64,000 bases of DNA from UPXZ01 sp964498765 (GTDB lineage: Bacteria; Bacteroidota; Bacteroidia; Bacteroidales; Paludibacteraceae). The translations under genes were made by a program, and so were the position numbers. This document shows, one piece after another, positions 61,664 through 64,000 of this stretch. The first letter of the stretch is position 1; each line of letters opens with the position of its first letter. Under the pieces are notes generated by a model, which worked only from the letters and a program-made list of their open reading frames with translations, had not been told where the DNA came from and searched no databases. The stretch lies in assembly GCA_964498765.1 (NCBI GenBank), contig CAZCIU010000004.1, forward strand, positions 1 to 64,000. Reading direction: 5' to 3'.

Positions 61664-63037
61664 CTATTTTTTAATCCATCCATCGTACATAAATTCGCAG
61701 TTGCGATATTCAGGATCAATGCTGATATAAGTTTCTTTTTGTTTCTTGGCAATCCAAGTATTCAGAAATTCTTGTTTTTTTCTTTCTTCCAGGAATGATT
61801 TCAACATCTGATAATCTTCCTGAACATTCGCTTTGTGAGTTGGTGTTTTTGATTTCAATTTCACCACAGCAATCATTTCTACGTTTGTAAGCGGATCAAT
61901 CATAGTGAACGCATTGGAAACTTCACCAACATTCATGCCGTAAACAATTTTTCCGATTTCCGGTGGCAATTCCTGATATTCGTATTTGGAAGTAACAGTT
62001 CCGGTATATTTATCTTCCTGCATCATAAGACCGGCGTTCATACGTGTATTTTTATCTTGCGACATACGCATTACAGCGTCTTCAAACGAGATTTTATTCT
62101 CACGAATCAATCCAGCAACCGAATCGAGTTGATGCATCCCTTTTTGTTTGATTTCTGGTGATGCTTTTGGGCGCATCAGGATGTGACGAGCATTTACTTT
62201 GTCGCCTCTACGCTCAATAAATTGTATAATATGAAATCCAAATTGAGTTTCTACAATGCGGGAAACTTTTTTCGGATCTTGCATATTAAATGCCACTGCT
62301 GCAAATTCAGGATCGTACAATCCACGACCTGCAAAACCCAGTTCACCACCTTGTTTGGCACTTTCTAAGTCATCTGAATAAATACGTGCAAGCATACTGA
62401 AATCGTCCGGATTTTTATTGGCTCTTTCCGTAAAATCACGAAGTTGCTCTTTTACGCGGTTAATTTCACTTGCCGGAATAGGCGGACGCAATGAAAGTAC
62501 TTGCAACTCAACCATTTCAGGGATAGTTGGAAGGCTGTCTTTCGGTACATTATTAAAATATCTGCGAATTTCGGCTGGCGTAGCTTCAATGTGTTCAACT
62601 AGATTTTGCTGCATTTGCTGCACCAAGCTTTTTTGTCTGTTGCGCTGGCGAATTTCATCACGCAATTGCGAAATCGGTCGGCGAAGGTATTCTTCCAGTT
62701 TTTCCGGTCCTCCGGCATTAGTCACCCAATAGTCAAACTCCCTGTCAGACGCCGAAATGATGAAACTTTCATTTACAGTAAGACTGTCGATAGCAGCTTG
62801 GTGAAGGTACAATTTTTCGATGGCGATTTGCTCGGGAATTACGCAAAATGGATTTCCCGGAATTTCACGTCTGTTAAATTGCGCGTCTTGAACTACGGCC
62901 TCTACATCTGATTTCAAAATAGCTTCGTCACCAACTACCCAAATTACTTTATCGATGGTGTTTTTGGATGCTTGCTGAGCAAAAATATTGCCGGCCATCA
63001 GGCTAAGCGCGAAAAAAAGCAAAGATATTTTATACAT
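61664..63037 (-). CDS. surA: SurA-like periplasmic peptidylprolyl isomerase
   Basis: A protein of 457 residues with a signal peptide (1-20). A SurA N-terminal helical region is followed by two parvulin-type domains (about 170-275 and 280-385, with FSMLARIYSDDLESAKQGGELGFAGRG and ARHILMRPKA). It assists folding of outer-membrane proteins. It lies within an envelope-biogenesis operon with another PPIase-like lipoprotein and an OstA-like protein. Confidence 0.9.
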   Translation of the reverse strand: MYKISLLFFALSLMAGNIFAQQASKNTIDKVIWVVGDEAILKSDVEAVVQDAQFNRREIPGNPFCVIPEQIAIEKLYLHQAAIDSLTVNESFIISASDREFDYWVTNAGGPEKLEEYLRRPISQLRDEIRQRNRQKSLVQQMQQNLVEHIEATPAEIRRYFNNVPKDSLPTIPEMVELQVLSLRPPIPASEINRVKEQLRDFTERANKNPDDFSMLARIYSDDLESAKQGGELGFAGRGLYDPEFAAVAFNMQDPKKVSRIVETQFGFHIIQFIERRGDKVNARHILMRPKASPEIKQKGMHQLDSVAGLIRENKISFEDAVMRMSQDKNTRMNAGLMMQEDKYTGTVTSKYEYQELPPEIGKIVYGMNVGEVSNAFTMIDPLTNVEMIAVVKLKSKTPTHKANVQEDYQMLKSFLEERKKQEFLNTWIAKKQKETYISIDPEYRNCEFMYDGWIKK

Positions 63038-63111
63038 GTTTTTTGATTTACTTTACGTAAGTTCTTTCTAAAAAGAGTTTTTATTTTCAATAATTAAAAC
63101 TGTTCCGAATT

Positions 63112-63963
63112 TTATTTTTTTCTGGAGAAAAAGTTTACATTTCCATTTTTAATGGCATCATCGTACACATTTTTCTCAAAAGTGATGATGAAATCAGATT
63201 TTTTCTTGTTCAAAATCGTTGTTGCAATTCTGTCTTTGGCAAACTCGTACGGCTCTGTGTCGCCCATCGGGATTGCTTTGTAAATTCTCAGAAAATAGTG
63301 CCTGGTGCTGTCGGCTTGTTCCGAAAAACGGTTGTTAAGCACAAATGAACGCGAATCATCAACCTGAAACGGTGCTTTTTTCATTATTTCAGAAAATGGT
63401 GTCCATTTATCCGCGAAATAATCAAAACTGATAGCGTTCTGAAGGCTGTATTTTTCTATTTTTTCCAAAGATTGCGTGCCGCCATCACGAACCCATCCTT
63501 TCACTTCATCAATTTGTGGTGCACCTGCAGGCACGATTAGCAGCATTCCCTGAATTAAATTATCCTCAAGCGAAAATTGCGATTTGTATTTATCGTAAAA
63601 TTCCTTGGTTTCTTGCTCGGAAATCGTCGATTCAATGCGCTCTGAAACCAATGCTTGTTCGTATTCGTGAATGACCAGTGATTTTCTGTATTCTTCCACC
63701 AATTTGTCGATGTCTTTCAAATTTCCAATGTTTCTTTTGGCATTTTCGTACATCAACACCTCTGTAATCCACTTTTTGATGTATCTGTCGGCAATGTCGG
63801 CACTATCCAAAATGGCCGAATTCGGTGGAATTACGTTGTCAATTTCATCTTTGTAAAGAAATCTGCCTTCTACTTCCAAAATAGCTGTGCGTCCGCTTTC
63901 CGAAGTTTTTCCGGAACAGGAAGCTAAAATCACTAAAATTGTAAAAAATAGAAGCTTTCTCAT
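63112..63963 (-). CDS. PpiC/SurA-related lipoprotein
   Basis: A protein of 283 residues with a lipobox (ILASC, Cys16). The helical N-terminal part (IADRYIKKWITEVLMYENAKRN, LVEEYRKSLVIHEYEQALV) resembles the SurA-type chaperone region; the later parvulin-like part is divergent, so catalysis is uncertain. It precedes surA by 74 bases on the same strand and probably heads the operon within this window. Confidence 0.8.
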   Translation of the reverse strand: MRKLLFFTILVILASCSGKTSESGRTAILEVEGRFLYKDEIDNVIPPNSAILDSADIADRYIKKWITEVLMYENAKRNIGNLKDIDKLVEEYRKSLVIHEYEQALVSERIESTISEQETKEFYDKYKSQFSLEDNLIQGMLLIVPAGAPQIDEVKGWVRDGGTQSLEKIEKYSLQNAISFDYFADKWTPFSEIMKKAPFQVDDSRSFVLNNRFSEQADSTRHYFLRIYKAIPMGDTEPYEFAKDRIATTILNKKKSDFIITFEKNVYDDAIKNGNVNFFSRKK

Positions 63964-64000
63964 TTACAATAATTCACTTGATTGTTTTAAATCCAAAATC

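Overview
The window is chromosomal DNA from a member of the Bacteroidota, most likely order Bacteroidales. Five things support this. Many genes carry the phylum-specific promoter (a -7 box TAnnTTTG, sometimes with TTTG about 19-20 bases upstream). The gliding/type IX secretion genes gldD and gldE are adjacent. C-terminal secretion-type tails occur on two glycosidases. There is a TonB-dependent receptor with a carboxypeptidase-regulatory-like N-terminus. DUF4492 sits directly upstream of cydAB. The species cannot be named from sequence alone. Two terminal oxidases and a full arsenic operon suggest a facultative or oxygen-tolerant organism rather than a strict gut anaerobe.

Layout. 1-2306: 5' end of a helicase with a predicted PLD-like N-terminus, an HU-like protein, and an AT-rich intergenic stretch with a strong terminator and a roughly 22-bp repeat cluster. 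2307-6861 (minus): prenylglyceryl-phosphate synthase, phosphopantetheinyl transferase, a GH43 enzyme, gldD and gldE. 7028-10106 (plus): trmD, DUF1294, beta-carbonic anhydrase, SMR transporter, argC, followed by a candidate orphan small RNA. 10373-14611: TonB receptor/DUF2271 operon divergent from a MarR regulator, with a MITE-like element between. 14621-22209 (minus): ABC-F protein, an outer-membrane protein, a lipoprotein gene broken by an amber codon, fumarase, thioredoxin-TPR protein. 22577-33672: trigger factor, a two-component pair, a TPR-AraC regulator, clpP, clpX, recQ and a DsrE-like lipoprotein. 33746-42464: heme O synthase, cytochrome bo3 quinol oxidase (cyoABCD), then DUF4492-cydAB. 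42556-48405: housekeeping genes (HAD nucleotidase, rsmI, tdk, recJ). 48732-54973: two large secreted hexosaminidase-type enzymes (GH20, GH123-like) sharing a C-terminal module. 55183-57911: arsR-arsM-arsC-acr3. 58015-63963 (minus): DUF2141 protein, then an outer-membrane biogenesis operon (two PpiC/SurA-like proteins, an OstA-like protein, a membrane AraC regulator).

How it fits together. Respiratory genes cluster: cyoE supplies heme O to the bo3 oxidase, and the bd oxidase covers low oxygen. The arsenic operon looks self-regulated through two matching ArsR operator palindromes, one enclosing the promoter -7 box. Most genes are core Bacteroidales functions. I found no CRISPR array, complete transposase gene, rRNA or tRNA, and no convincing large undescribed system. 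The most unusual points are two genes broken by in-frame stops, a module of about 200 residues present three times in two neighbouring glycosidases, a promoter-plus-hairpin orphan RNA candidate, and compact repeat elements in three intergenic regions.
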